This document shows positions 23,933 to 36,312 of a DNA stretch of 64,000 nucleotides, in pieces. The DNA comes from Strongyloides papillosus (taxonomy: Eukaryota; Nematoda; Chromadorea; Rhabditida; Strongyloididae). Position 1 is the stretch's first letter. The number at the start of each line of letters is the position of its first letter. The stretch spans positions 682,001 through 746,000 of the forward strand of contig SRSI01000066.1 in NCBI GenBank assembly GCA_005656395.1, given 5' to 3'. The notes under the pieces are model-generated. The model saw only the letters and a program-made list of their open reading frames with translations. It was not told the origin of the DNA and ran no database searches. Position numbers and translations under genes: made by a program.

Positions 23933-25027
23933 ATGGAGAAATATTTTGAAGTATTTATAAAAAATATAGATCTTGGCATTCATAGTCTTCTTTTTTGTTT
24001 ACTTCTAACTTATTCTTCTAAATTTAAAGCTTCACAATACTCCTCAATTCTATTTCATTTATTATTTGGTATTCTAACAATTATAATTCCTCAGATTATT
24101 CATCAACCTTCAATAACAAATGGTCATCTAAATAAATATCATTTATATATTCTACGTTTTGATGGAGCTTTTCACATAGGAATCGGATATTATTTTTATA
24201 AAGTATTGAAAAATGAAATGAAAATTGATGTATCAGTGTATTTTTCAAAGTTTGTTGTAGCTACATGTCATTTAATTTTCCAATTAATCACTGCTTATCA
24301 TTTATATGAAAGTAGAAATGATCCAAAAAGTAAAAGTTTAAAACCATCACAAAAGTACCTTCATGTTACTATGATGATATATGGAATGTGGGCTTTTGCA
24401 GAATTTAGCAAATTTGTTAGATATAGTAATACAGATATGGATAAAATTGATGAAATAAAAGAAAAAGCTGAATCACTAAATCAAAGAAATACAAATTTAG
24501 CTTTACAGAAAATGTTTTTCTTAGATAGCTTTGTTTCCATAACTTATAGTATTATTACACTAGCATTTCCTAGTCAAATAATAAAGTTTACTTTCAATAA
24601 ATCAGGAAGTTTGGATAGTTTCCACAAATTGTACTGTAGATATTTTGGAGCATATATGTTATATTCAGCTATTATGTCAGCAAATGCTATCTCATTAAGA
24701 TTTAAACAACAAAAAAATTATGCTGTTCAAAGAGCAATAGTAAGTTTTAAACAATTGTATTTTATAAAAAAATATATTTAGACTCAAACTATAATTTTTT
24801 CACTACATGTATTTGGTCACTGGGGTTTAGGAATATATTCACCTAATCATATCACTCCTTTTATGATTAGTGGATTTTATATAACATTTATTCTATCTAT
24901 TTATTTTCGTGTTAAAAATCGTGAAGAAGAACCTTCTGATTTAGATAATGAATCTGATGAAGACAATGAAGATGAATACAATTCTGATACTCAAACAAAT
25001 TATAAGGGAAAATTAAAAACTAATTAA
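23933..25027 (+). CDS. Multi-pass membrane protein of unknown function
   Basis: Two exons, 23933-24739 and 24782-25027 (donor ATA|GTAAGT, acceptor TTTAG, phase 0), about 350 aa. I do not recognise the family. Hydrophobic segments suggest seven to nine membrane spans, for example LGIHSLLFCLLLTYSS, FHLLFGILTIIIP, VVATCHLIFQLITAY, VTMMIYGMWAFAEF, SVFVSITYS-like around residue 205, YFGAYMLYSAIMSA and a last pair in exon 2. No signal peptide or catalytic motif stands out. The cytosolic-looking C-terminus is strongly acidic (DLDNESDEDNEDE). The gene is convergent with the GSK3-like kinase, with only 96 bp between their stops. Codon use looks normal for the window, so it is a real gene of unknown role. 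Confidence 0.75.
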
Positions 25028-25123
25028 AAACATTTATCATATATTTTTTCATGTGATTGTTAACATATATTATTTAAATTAATTATATTATGATTATCAT
25101 ATTAAAATGATAAAAAAACGAAA

Positions 25124-26203
25124 CTAAAGTTTAAAATCTTTAATAAACGATGGAATTAATTTATCTTTTTCTCGATGGAAATTTTTATTTTGTGTAATTG
25201 GAGAAAAATAAGGATGATTTATAATTTCAAATGTTTCCATACGTTGGCTTGGATTATATACTAAATTTCTTTCAATAAGATCAATCATCTTTTCTGTCAA
25301 CAAATGCCGTTTATTATCTGGTATAATACCTATAGGAACTCTGTTTCTACAATTAATTTTCTTTACATTCATACTTATAAGTTCTTCTTGAGTTGGTATT
25401 CCAAGGGCATCTAAAATTTTTGTTGCTTGATCAGCTCTACATTTTCCTAAAAATAATGGATGACCTAGAGCCATTTCTATCATAGTACATATACTTGACC
25501 ATATGTCTATTTTATGAGTATAAACTTCAGCACCAAATAATAGTTCTGGAGGACGATAAAAACGTGTAATTTGATATGGATTATAATGTTCACCTTTCTG
25601 TAAAACAATGCAACTTCCAAAATCTGCTAATTTCAATGTTCCAGTTTCATCATTTATTAAAAGATTAGCTGGTTTAATATCACGATGTGTCACTGAACGG
25701 GAATGGATATAATATAATCCATAGAATAGTTGAAAAGAATAAAGCTAATTAATAATTTTTTAATTTACTGAAACAACCTACCATAGTATCAATTGAATTA
25801 AGCATTTTATTAAATTTTGTTTCCAAAAGTTTTGCTAAATCGAGAGGAAGGTATTCAAATATTAAACAATGAAATACCTAAAAATATACAAAATAAATAT
25901 TAATAATTTACAACATACATTTTCAGTTGTTTCAACAAAGTAATGATATAACAATGTAACAATACATGGATGATTTGCAAGTTGAAGAAAATATAGTTCT
26001 CTAGATATAATAGAAATGTCATCTTTATTCATCCTAATTTTTTTAATTGCTACATGTTGAATATGATTATCTACAGTTTCAATAAAAGCATCAATAACAC
26101 AACCAAAATTTCCTGTACCAATAAGAGATTTGTTTTTGATGTAAAGATCTACTTTTTTATCATTGCCATTTGCATGGACGCGATAAGCATTAACTAAGGC
26201 CAT
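25124..26203 (-). CDS. GSK3-like protein kinase (CMGC group)
   Basis: Three exons, 26203-25919, 25877-25782 and 25744-25124, giving about 333 aa, in frame throughout. Glycine loop GTGNFGCVIDA (about residues 30-40), lysine in VAIKKI, catalytic loop HRDIKPANLL, DFG in LADFGSC. The activation segment ends PYQITRFYRPPELLFGA, which parallels the GSK3 segment around its activating tyrosine (YICSRYYRAPELIFGA), followed by the CMGC insert region. GSK3 itself phosphorylates primed substrates in Wnt and other pathways; shorter divergent copies (gskl genes in C. elegans) act in the male germline. This copy is short, lacks the long N- and C-tails of true GSK3 and has diverged, so the gskl-type assignment is preferred. 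That it is testis-expressed is inference only. Confidence 0.8.
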
Positions 26204-29200
26204 TCAAATATTATTATGCCTATTATATTTAAAATCTTTATTTATAAATAAAAGGAAAATTGTTATAGAAGAAAATTTAAATATTACATATGACGACACT
26301 TTTTATTTTTATAATTTTATAAAACCTTGAATATTATATAAAAATGGATTAGTTTTTATAAAAAATAATACTAAACTTTTTCAAAATAACATCTTCTTGA
26401 GTTTTTAAACTAATGGTAACCTTTCAATTTATACATTTTGCTATTTAATTATAGTTTTATTATTTTAAGACATGTTGATAAGTAGAAAATAGTAATAAAT
26501 TTTTAAATGTTAAAGCTGTTGTTATTAAAATTTTCTTTAATAAATTAAATCTGTTAAGTTTATTGTTTTGATATAAAATTTATTTTTTCAAATAATTTAA
26601 AAATTGATTATGATTAATATAGGTAAAATATTTAGACTTGAAAGATTTTTTAAAAGAGAAATATTAAATTTATTGATACTAATGGATTTTGTGATGAATA
26701 CTTTTTTATTAATTTTACACAGAATTATATAAAAGTAAACTATGTAAAAATCTTTTTTTAAAAAAGTATAAATAATTTAAACAAATTTTATAAAATTACG
26801 GCTATTATATGTATTATATGTAAATAAATAATTATATAATTTAAGAGAATTTAAAACCTTTCTATCATATTTTTTGTTTTATGTATTAAAAAATTTTTAA
26901 AAATAAAATACAATAATAAAAAATGATTGGTATACTGCCAATTTTTGTCGATATTTTTGTATATTAATTAATAAAAATTTAAAGTTTTTATGGTAAATAT
27001 TATGTATATTATATGTATTTAAATAAATGTTAAATTTGAATAATATTTATTTAAAAATTTAGCATCCTCCTAAATTTTGTATAAATATAAAATTAACAAT
27101 ACACTTAGTAGCAAAACAATATCTAGCCAATTTTATTTCTAACTCTTAAGATAAACAAAATGTATTCTTCTTAAAAATTTCATTGTTTCATGATTATTAA
27201 ATTTGCCGTATAAAGAATTAAAATTGTTCTTTATGTATAACAAATCTTGCGTGTCTTTAGTTATTGTCTTTATTATATACTTAATACTTCTTTCACTGAT
27301 TTCAAATGTACTATTTTTCCTTTTACCGTAAATAGAAGACTTTTCGAAAAATATGAACTAATAATTTTTTATTTTAATGAAAAAGTTAGTCATATATAAT
27401 ATATTTTAATATTTGAGTCTTTGAAAAATCAAGACATTTACTATAATTCTTTGGCATCAAATAATAATTATAAACAATTCCTATGATTGTAAGGAGTTTA
27501 AATTCTCTAAAGTAGTTTAACTCTCGTATAAACATATTTTCATTTCAAACAGTATAACCATTATTCAAACTAACAGTAATATTTTGGCAAAAATATTATT
27601 TTCATAAGATTTGTGGTTTTTTTCTTTGAATATCGAATTAGAATCATATTACTATCTATTATGTCAATAAAGAAGAATAAAAATTTATTGGAAGCCATAT
27701 TTTAAGCAATATCATCATTAAAGGAAGTTTAAATTATTCTATTATTGATAATGTTAAGTGTCGTAATATAAGTTTATGAAAAAAATAAATATAATAGCAT
27801 TAGGCATTATTTGTTAGTGTCATATTATATCCAATAGATAATGATTACTTTTACCATTTTATATTTTTCGTTACTTTTTTCTTCAATTGGTTATAATCAA
27901 CTGAAACAATAAAATATATGTAAAATAGAGTTTAAAATATATTTTTGCAGTAATATTAATAGTTTAGTATTACTCATATAATATAAAAAATTATAAAATA
28001 GTCCAAGGCTTCACAAAGTGTTTTGTTTTAATATTAAAATCAAAGGATAATGTTTTTCATTTTATGTTGACGGTTAATAAATCATTTTCAATTACCTCAC
28101 ATCGCAACCACTATATATCTTTCATCATTTTATTAGCTAGAATTAAGAAGAAACTTTACTCATTAATTTTAGCAATTATTTATAGGAGTTTACACATATT
28201 TTATCTAAATCAAAACAGACCAATACTTTTAGAATTATAATCACTTTGTAGATAATTTTCTTTTTGATTATACTTAAAAATAGTATTAATTAAGATAATC
28301 TTAAGAAATACGCAAAAATTAATTTTTTTTATTAATTTTGCTTTTTAGGAAAACTATATTTATTAAAACTACTAAAGATTTTAGAGAAAAAATTTTTAAT
28401 AAAAAAGTAATATAAGTCTTCTTATTAATTCAAGAGATCTTATATAAGTCCCAAATATTAATATATATTTTTTTAAACATTTTTTGAATTCATATAATAT
28501 ATTTTTTATTAAAAAAATTTCTTTTATTTTTATGGAAGTTGTTACTATTTCATTCTTTTAAATTACAAAAAAATATTTACAGTAAAGTAGCAAAATAATA
28601 CTTATATAGTATTGGTCGTTATTTTACTATTGTTAGAATATTCATTCTAAATTAATAATTTTAACACCTTTTTATTATTTAGTTTAATCATTTTCATAGT
28701 GATCAATCTTCTACTGTTATATTTTTTTGACGTGTTGAGTTACAAAGTATAACTTAGTTTATCATGTTTTGTCAGCCTTCAATTTTTCATCGCTTAAAAT
28801 TTTGTTTCTAATTAATAATTCATTTTATAATTTCTATTTAGTGGATACTTAAAAGTTTGAGAAAATTAGTTTCATCACCCATTTTATGCAATATTTGTAA
28901 TTTTATTTTAATAGGACAACTTTAAGACAAATATTGTCAGTTATATAAGTTAAGATTTAATGGGCATTACAAATTTAACTTTTCTTATATGTTTATAAAA
29001 TTTATTAGCTATTTCCAAGATATCTTTTATATTCTAATAGTTATTGTTAATAATTTTAAAAAAAATCATAACTTCTGAGGAGATTTCTTTTAAACTTGTT
29101 GCATTAAAAATTGGATTGTGTATATTTTTTTTTGGTTAGTACCATTATAAAATTTTGAAAATTTTATTTTATATAATTTGTTTATATGGAAACACTTATT

Positions 29201-30345
29201 TTTATTAAAAAAAATAAATAGAAAAAACTATCCATTTTATTTCAATGATACTTTTTACATTAAATTTTATAAAAAGTATCTCTAATGCAACAAAAGTACA
29301 AAATGTTTATTACACCTTAATGTTATTGTGTATTTCTAAAAGTTAATATTTTAGATTTAATGGATAATATAAAATTTTTTCCATTGAAAATAACTAAATT
29401 GATTTACAGAATTGAATTCCCAAACGTATAAAATCTCTTTAGATTTATGATATATCTAATAAAAGATTTGTCATATTGTTATTTATATATATCAATTTGT
29501 GTATCTATATTTATTACCAATTAGAATAAATACATTATTTCTTCCTTCATTTTATCACTTGAAAGACAAAGAAAAATGGTTAATACAATAATTTAATATA
29601 ATTTACATATTATCAGCTAACCTTAATACATAAATTAAGCTTCATAAATAATAGTTATCCATTTTCTACATCCTCTTACTACCCTTTCAACTAATCATGA
29701 ATCTTATGAAACTGTAAATCTATTTACTATGCTTTTTACTAACTCTTTTTAAGGAAATGAATCAAGATTTAAAAAGATTGAATACTTCAATCTCCTGGTA
29801 ATATTTATTTAAATAATTTTTTCCTTTTTACTCTCACTTAAAAAAAGTTTGTTCAAAAATATTTAACTGGTGTTCTTCATATACAAGACTTTAAAGAGGA
29901 TTTTATTATTAGAAGAATTATTTATTAAAAATGGATGTCTTCTAATCCATGATGTTTCAATAAATTTAGTTTTTTTAGTACAAATAGTTGTTTATAAATT
30001 TAACTAAGTAAATTTTAAAACTAAAATTAAATTTATGTAATGTGTCATTAAAATCGTTTTATTGTTTTAAGTCAATTATTTTTATATTCTTTTAAGTTGT
30101 AAAGAATTTCTTCATTAATCAACTAACTATTTTTTATTTTATTTTAAAATTATTTATATATTTTTTATTCCTCCTCTATACTGTAATAAACTTAAAGTTT
30201 TATTTTTCATTAATTAAAAATATTAATGTTTTTCTAGATTATTATATTACATATATAAATTTTTATTTTAAAATAGTAATATTTTAAGCTAAAAGTATTA
30301 AAAATCATATAAAAATTTATTCCTTTATAAATGTAATAATAAATC
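26204..30345. other. Long AT-rich intergenic region
   Basis: About 4.1 kb of extremely A+T-rich sequence between two divergently transcribed genes (GSK3-like on -, ODR-2-like on +). I see no open frame with protein-like composition, no RNA gene and no element with clear ends. It presumably holds promoters for both genes. Confidence 0.5.
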
Positions 30346-33300
30346 ATGAATGGACAAAATTGCTTTGAAGAATCATTGTCTTTAGAAAATTGTCATTATT
30401 TTAAAGCAGCCAGAAGGAAAGGAAAAAGATACATTAATGAAGAAGAGAAAGATTTTAAAATTATACAAAACTATTCATTTTGGTGGTATAAAAATAAATG
30501 TTATCAAAACAAAGAAACAATTAATATTTTAAAGATACTTTCAACATTTTTATTCATTTTATCCTTCTTAACATCATCAGTATTTGCAGCTTCAGGTTTT
30601 CGAGAGCCAATTTGGGAGAATCAAAAATATACCACACAAAGTTTTTATTTACCCCGTAAGTTTTGTTTATTAAACAAATAAAAAAATGTAACAATCTTTC
30701 ATTTCTCTTCATAACTTTTCCACTATTGGGTTATATGCTAATTTTATGTAATAAATTAATTTTTTGAAAATAATCTTTGATAAAGTTATTTTTATTAAAG
30801 TTCCTTTTGTTATATAATGCAATTATTTTGTAGGCACACAATCATTTTACATCCAACAAAATGCAAAATTAATAGGGCAATTGTTTATCTGTAAAAAGAA
30901 TAATAGAATCATAGAAAGTTATAAAATTGTTTTCTGTATTTATATGTATATATGTTTATAAACATATATATAGAAATGACAATTTCATGTTATAAATTAT
31001 TACTGTTAAATTTTTTGCAGTATTATTCTTACATTTTCAATATTACAATAAATTATCTACTTATAAAAGTTTTAGAAGCTATTATTATGATTTTGTGAAA
31101 TACTTTTGTTTTATTGTGCTTAAAAATTAAGGAAAACTAAGTATACATATTTTATCATAAAAATTTGGAAAAATTTTTTAGCATAAAACATATTTATTTA
31201 ATCTTTTATTTAGTTGTAAAGTATTTGAAAAGGTATAATTAAAATCCTTTAGTAATTTAACGTCAATTAATCATTATTATACAACATGTTTTTAGGCATA
31301 AACAATGGTTATATAAAATCATTAAGATAATTGTCAGTGATAAATCAAATTTATCTGTAAAAATATTTATAGGAATTGGTTCTAATCATTCATTTGCAAA
31401 TAATTTACCCATTTTATTTTATTATTTTATATATTAACGGTGCATAGTTTATTTATAACAACTTTCTTAATGTTAAATACTACAAAAAGGATACTAATAT
31501 AATCATATAAAAATATTTAAGAAATCCAAAATCATGTTTGTTATATTTACTAGTCTTGTCAAATTCTATTCTTATTTCCCAAGAGTTATTAGATATTGTC
31601 ATTTTTTGTTTTAACCTATAACCACAATAACAATGAAATGTTTTTATCTATTCCAATGCTACTTTTTTTATATTATATGATCTATCATACTATAACATAT
31701 TATTTTTATATTTATTTAAAATCATTTTACTCTTTACATTCATAATTTTTGCTAAGAAATTTATTTAAATTATCTTAAGAATTACTTTTGATAAGTGATT
31801 AATCAGGAAAATATAATATATTTTGATTTTTATATTATTTTATTTTAATGATGAATAGTGGCTTAATCTTAGGAACAATATTTATATCATATAAAAATTC
31901 TTTGTACGCTTTTATAGAATTTTAATTATTATAGTTTAACCATTACAATAACATTATTTTATAATTCTTTGAGTTTTAAGTAATCAGTGCTGTGTACTAA
32001 TAGATATTTCTCATTATCAATTATATTAATTTTACACATGTAATGAATAAAGTCACTCATAAAATATTAGAATAAAAAGCCACCTAATATATATTTAGTT
32101 TTATTGAAAAGATGATCAAACTTAAAGTAAGCATAAATTACAAGTATTTTAGCTTAAATCATTTTAAAAGATAACTTTTATTGCGGCTTCCTCTTTTAAT
32201 CTACTACATATGTAAACTTGAAGAAGATTGAGAAGTTGGGACATGTTATACTGAAGGCAATCGCCAATATAACTCATTTTATAAATTTGACAACAATGAC
32301 AATTTTATTTCTACATTATATTTTTGTTGATATAATTTTTATCGACATATTTATGTTTGTTTTTACTTTTTTTATTTTAATAAACTCTCATCAACATTCT
32401 ATATTAAGATCTATTGAGAATCTCAATAATGACATCTTCCTATACTCTTTTAAATTTTTCTTTTTTCCTTTTAATATATATTTTTAGTGTGATAAGAAAG
32501 CACGACAAATGTAAGAAGTGTTAATATAAAAGAAAAAAAATTGGGACATGTAATTTTATTTGTAAAAAGTTCTCCCATACTTCACTTTAGATAAGTAGAC
32601 TTATCACTAGTTGATTATTGATAAGCTACTTTTAATGAAACTTTCACACGATTCTTAAATAATAAGTCATAAAATGGTAAACTTTTAATTTTTTTCATTC
32701 TTTTATATTTGGAATATTTATTATTATTAAAATTTATTTTTATTAAACTTACATCATAATTTTTAATATGACTATTAAGGTAACATTATTTAAAACAAAA
32801 ACTATTATTTCTAAATGTAAAACACTTTTATGGTGCCAGCATAATGAAATGAGATTGAGGATACCTAAAAATTTCAATAAAACAGATAAACAAAGAGATA
32901 TTGTTTTACTTTTTGCCATAATACTATTTCACTTTTCTTTTTTTATAAAAGGAGCTATTGTAGCTGATGGTTCTTTTTTTGATCCACATCTTACAAATAA
33001 TATACCTTATCAACAAGATTATAAAAGAGTTAATGGTGGTTTCCTAGAAAGTAGTACAATGAATCATGCTATATATCCTGATGATAGTAATTTAGAAATG
33101 GAAAGTTATGAGGAGAATCGAGATATTGTTGAATCTTCCTACATGAGGAATGATGATTTTTTACCTTCTAAGTTTGAAAATCATATATTTGAAGGTCAAC
33201 CCACAAGTGGTAATATTAAAAAAAATTAAATTAATATATTTTAAATTATAGATACAGCAAAATGTTATTCGTGTATGTCTACTTTTTATGGTGCTGTGTG

Positions 33301-33782
33301 GCCAGCAATAAATCATGTTTATAAAAAACCAAAAAATTTTACAAACAAATGTAATGAAGATAATGTAGATTCTAATGATGTCCCTGCAACGATGTGTTCT
33401 ACAATATGTGTACATATGTGGGAAGATGCCAATGTTGGCGGTAAGAAAAAAATATTTGTGATTAATAAAAAATATATTTTTAGGCGTAAAAATAAAAGGA
33501 CACATTCGTGGGTGTTTAGATGATATCTTAATAAACGGTTTCAATCAAACAGTTGTCACTTGGTATAGATGGATGCATAGAGATAGTTGTAGACAGTATA
33601 GAAAGCGTGAACTCTTTAAAATTCCTTCAGATCAAAGTGATGAAAGTATGGTAAATGTTTGTACATGTTATTCAGATCATTGTAATTCCGGTTCACAAGT
33701 TTCTTCATGTTCTCCATTATCTTTATCATTTTTTTTAGTGCTTTCATTAATTATTTTTAAAGAAATTTTTGAAAGACGGTGA
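30346..33782 (+). CDS. odr-2: ODR-2/HOT-like Ly6 (three-finger) cell-surface protein, alternative first exons
   Basis: Ly6/uPAR-type small cysteine-rich surface protein; in C. elegans ODR-2 acts in neurons for olfaction and is made as isoforms with different N-termini. Two candidate first exons share a common 3' part: exon 1a 30346-30655 and exon 1b 32768-33209, both ending in phase 1, both joining to 33252-33440 and 33484-33782. Products are about 265 and 309 aa. Each first exon carries its own hydrophobic signal (STFLFILSFLTSSVFA in 1a; LLFAIILFHFSFFIKG in 1b), each preceded by an unusually long 40-60 residue N-terminal stretch. The common part has KCYSCMSTFYGAVWP, NFTNKC, IRGCLDDIL and the closing CTCYSDHCN, then a hydrophobic C-terminal segment compatible with GPI attachment. 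The symbol is by resemblance to the ODR-2/HOT family; which member is unsure. Confidence 0.78.
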
Positions 33783-33872
33783 TTGTAGTATATGTTTTAA
33801 ATTGTTTTAAATTAATTTTAATATAAAAAATAAAAATTTATAGTATTTTTTACATAAAACTTGTATATAAAT

Positions 33873-34600
33873 TTAATTATCACATGAAAGTGATGTAATA
33901 CCAGCATTTTTTAAACATTCACAGCTTTCTTTAGCTCTATTTTTTTCATTAAAGTTATATTCTTTTTCACATTCTTTAAAAGCAGCGTTAGCTTTTTCAT
34001 CTGGTGGAGCAAGTGCACATTTCATGAGAAAAGCACAAGATACAGGTGATCGTTTAGAACGATGACTTTTAGGAATGATATTTAATGGTTCAACCATTGA
34101 GCATTCTTCTAAACACATGATATATTGCCCAAGTTCTGGAGGACCTTGCATTTGTGGAACAGCTGGTGCTGCTACAAAACTATCGTCATTTGATAAATCA
34201 ATTCCACTGTTGTCATTATGTGGCATTACAGGAATAAGTGGAATTGTTAAATTTCTAGGATTCTCTTCATTTGAACAGCCAAGTGCTCCTATTTTATTCT
34301 TTACACAAGCATCCATTTTCATTGCAAAATCAGTTTCTTTATCTAAACAAGCTATTATTTTATCTGCATTTCCAATACGATTTAGTATATTAGTGCATTG
34401 TACTTCTTTTTTGCATTTTAATGTTCTCTTTTGAAGTTCTACAGAACATGCATCTATATCGCTACAACGGCATTGCTTAACACTTGTATAGCCAGCTGGT
34501 ATTTCAGCATTTAAAAGTGTAATTCCAATTATAAAACAAATCTGAAAAATAGATATATTTATAAAAAAAATAAACTTACACAAATTTCAAAAAATTTCAT
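33873..34600 (-). CDS. Secreted cysteine-rich protein (nematode-specific type)
   Basis: Two exons: a seven-codon first exon 34600-34580 and the main exon 34541-33873, phase 0, about 229 aa. The first exon plus the start of the second give a good signal peptide (MKFFEICICFIIGITLLNA), which is why this start is chosen over the ATG inside the intron. The mature part has many Cys in two blocks (KQCRCSDIDACSVELQ near the start; MCLEECSMVE, then CAFLMKC...CEKEYNF...CECLKNAG at the end) separated by a Pro/Asn-rich linker. KSHRSKRS is a likely furin-type site. The C-terminal block resembles the cysteine pattern of nematode chondroitin-proteoglycan-4-type (CPG4) proteins, but I hold that loosely. Function unknown. 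Confidence 0.72.
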
Positions 34601-36312
34601 TGCTTCAATGATTAATTATATTATTTTCTCAAATTATGCTTATTTATATACTAAATAATTCTATTAAAAAATCTAGTTTCGTAACTATCAAAATACCATC
34701 TAAAAATAACACAGTCACAACTTTCTTAAGAATTATCTGCATTTTCCTTTTTTCATTCAACTAGATCACTTTCAATTATAAAAGAAACGTATTCACACTT
34801 GTATTTATCATTGATACACAAAATGATATAGACTAGCTATTTTGAAATTAAAATTCTCAAAGCAACAATAAAAATTTATAATCAGATGTTGTTATTATTT
34901 ACATAAGTTTATTTTAAATAGGATAAAAGATAGAATAAATAAGAAAACTCTAATCTTGCAAATATGACTTCATTAAAAATAAGGAAACATTATGGTAAAA
35001 AAGTTTGCAAACAATTAAACATTTTGTAAAAATATAAACAAGTTTCCCAAGAATTATCTTTATTTATTTAGGTGTTTTTCAACATACAATAAAACAACTT
35101 ATATTATAATGTATAAAACTTTTAAGTACCAACACTTTAGAGGAAATAAAATAGAAAAAATCCCACAACTAGTAATAAAAGTCGTGAAGATTATCTAAAA
35201 TATTATCTATAAATAAGAGAAATTTAAGTAATGATTTTAAAAATATATATTTTTAATAAATTTAAAACTACAGTATTTTTCCATGCAAATGACAAAAGAA
35301 AATAAAATCGACGCTCTACTTTATTTTAAACAGCATTATTAATAAAGAAAGTAAATTTGTTTTAAAAAAATTACAATGTCAAATAAATTTTACGATAAAT
35401 GAAAATTTTCAGTTATTAAATGAAAACACTACATATTTTTAAAAAAGATTTATAATTGATGGATATGTTTTTATGCTTAATATTTTTAGATTTTGACTTA
35501 TGTGTAAAAATGCTTAATATAACTTCTATTAAATACAGCAAAAGGTTTTATTTAAATCTTCATTATGATACAAATTTATTTATACTTTCCACATATCTTT
35601 TTTGAATTATTATATTTTTGACAAAGAATTTCCTTTCATCCTTAACAAAATAAAAAGATTTCCTGTGTTTAAATATGTATTTATATTAAAATCACATTCC
35701 ACATGAAAAATTATTTTAAAATAAATCTCTCGATTATACTTGTCGTCACTACCTTTAATAACAATTTTGAAAATCTGACAGATAAAAACAACTAAGTTTG
35801 TATTGCATCATTTTGGTTTTTAAAAAGGTTAAATTTAGAAAAAAAACTTGTGATGTTTATAAAAATATTTGCTATGACAACAAAGAATAACACAACATCA
35901 GCAATAATTTTATGGAAATTGAATTGTACATCATATTTAAATATATTTACTTTAGTAGATCTACTTCATTTTTTAAAAAATAAAATCTTACGACGAAAAT
36001 ACGACCTTTCATTTATTTTTTACATGATGTTTTGCATTTTACGTAATAAGACAAATATTGGGGTAATGACACTAGATTATATAGCCAACTGGTAAATGTC
36101 TCATTTCCCAAACTATAATTTAACGCTAGAAGAAGAAAGAGATAATATTTATTTATCGAATCGAGTAATCGTATTATTAAGTAAGTTGAGCTAACATTAT
36201 TACATTTTTATTTTTACAGATTTTTGAATGTAATATTATTCTTGATTAGGGTAGTCTATCTTTACTTTTATGAAAAATTATATATCTGTCATTAGGAAAT
36301 TCGGTATCTATC
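34601..36312. other. Intergenic region with possible upstream ORF
   Basis: AT-rich spacer between two divergent genes. A small ATG frame at about 36097-36195 (MSHFPNYNLTLEEERDN..., about 32 codons) precedes the deubiquitinase; it could be an upstream ORF or chance. An acceptor-like CATTAG lies at about 36291-36296, some 17 nt before the deubiquitinase ATG, a plausible trans-splice site. Confidence 0.35.

Noticed and set aside
32218..32487. Hydrophobic frame as a third first exon of the ODR-2-like gene
   Set aside because: It has no ATG at its beginning and no phase-1 donor at a useful place, and its Phe/Ile content is typical of T-rich DNA.
33161..33544. Minus-strand open frame rich in Cys and Ile
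   Set aside because: Antisense to the Ly6 exons and crossing an intron on the other strand; Cys codons arise from ACA/GCA repeats.
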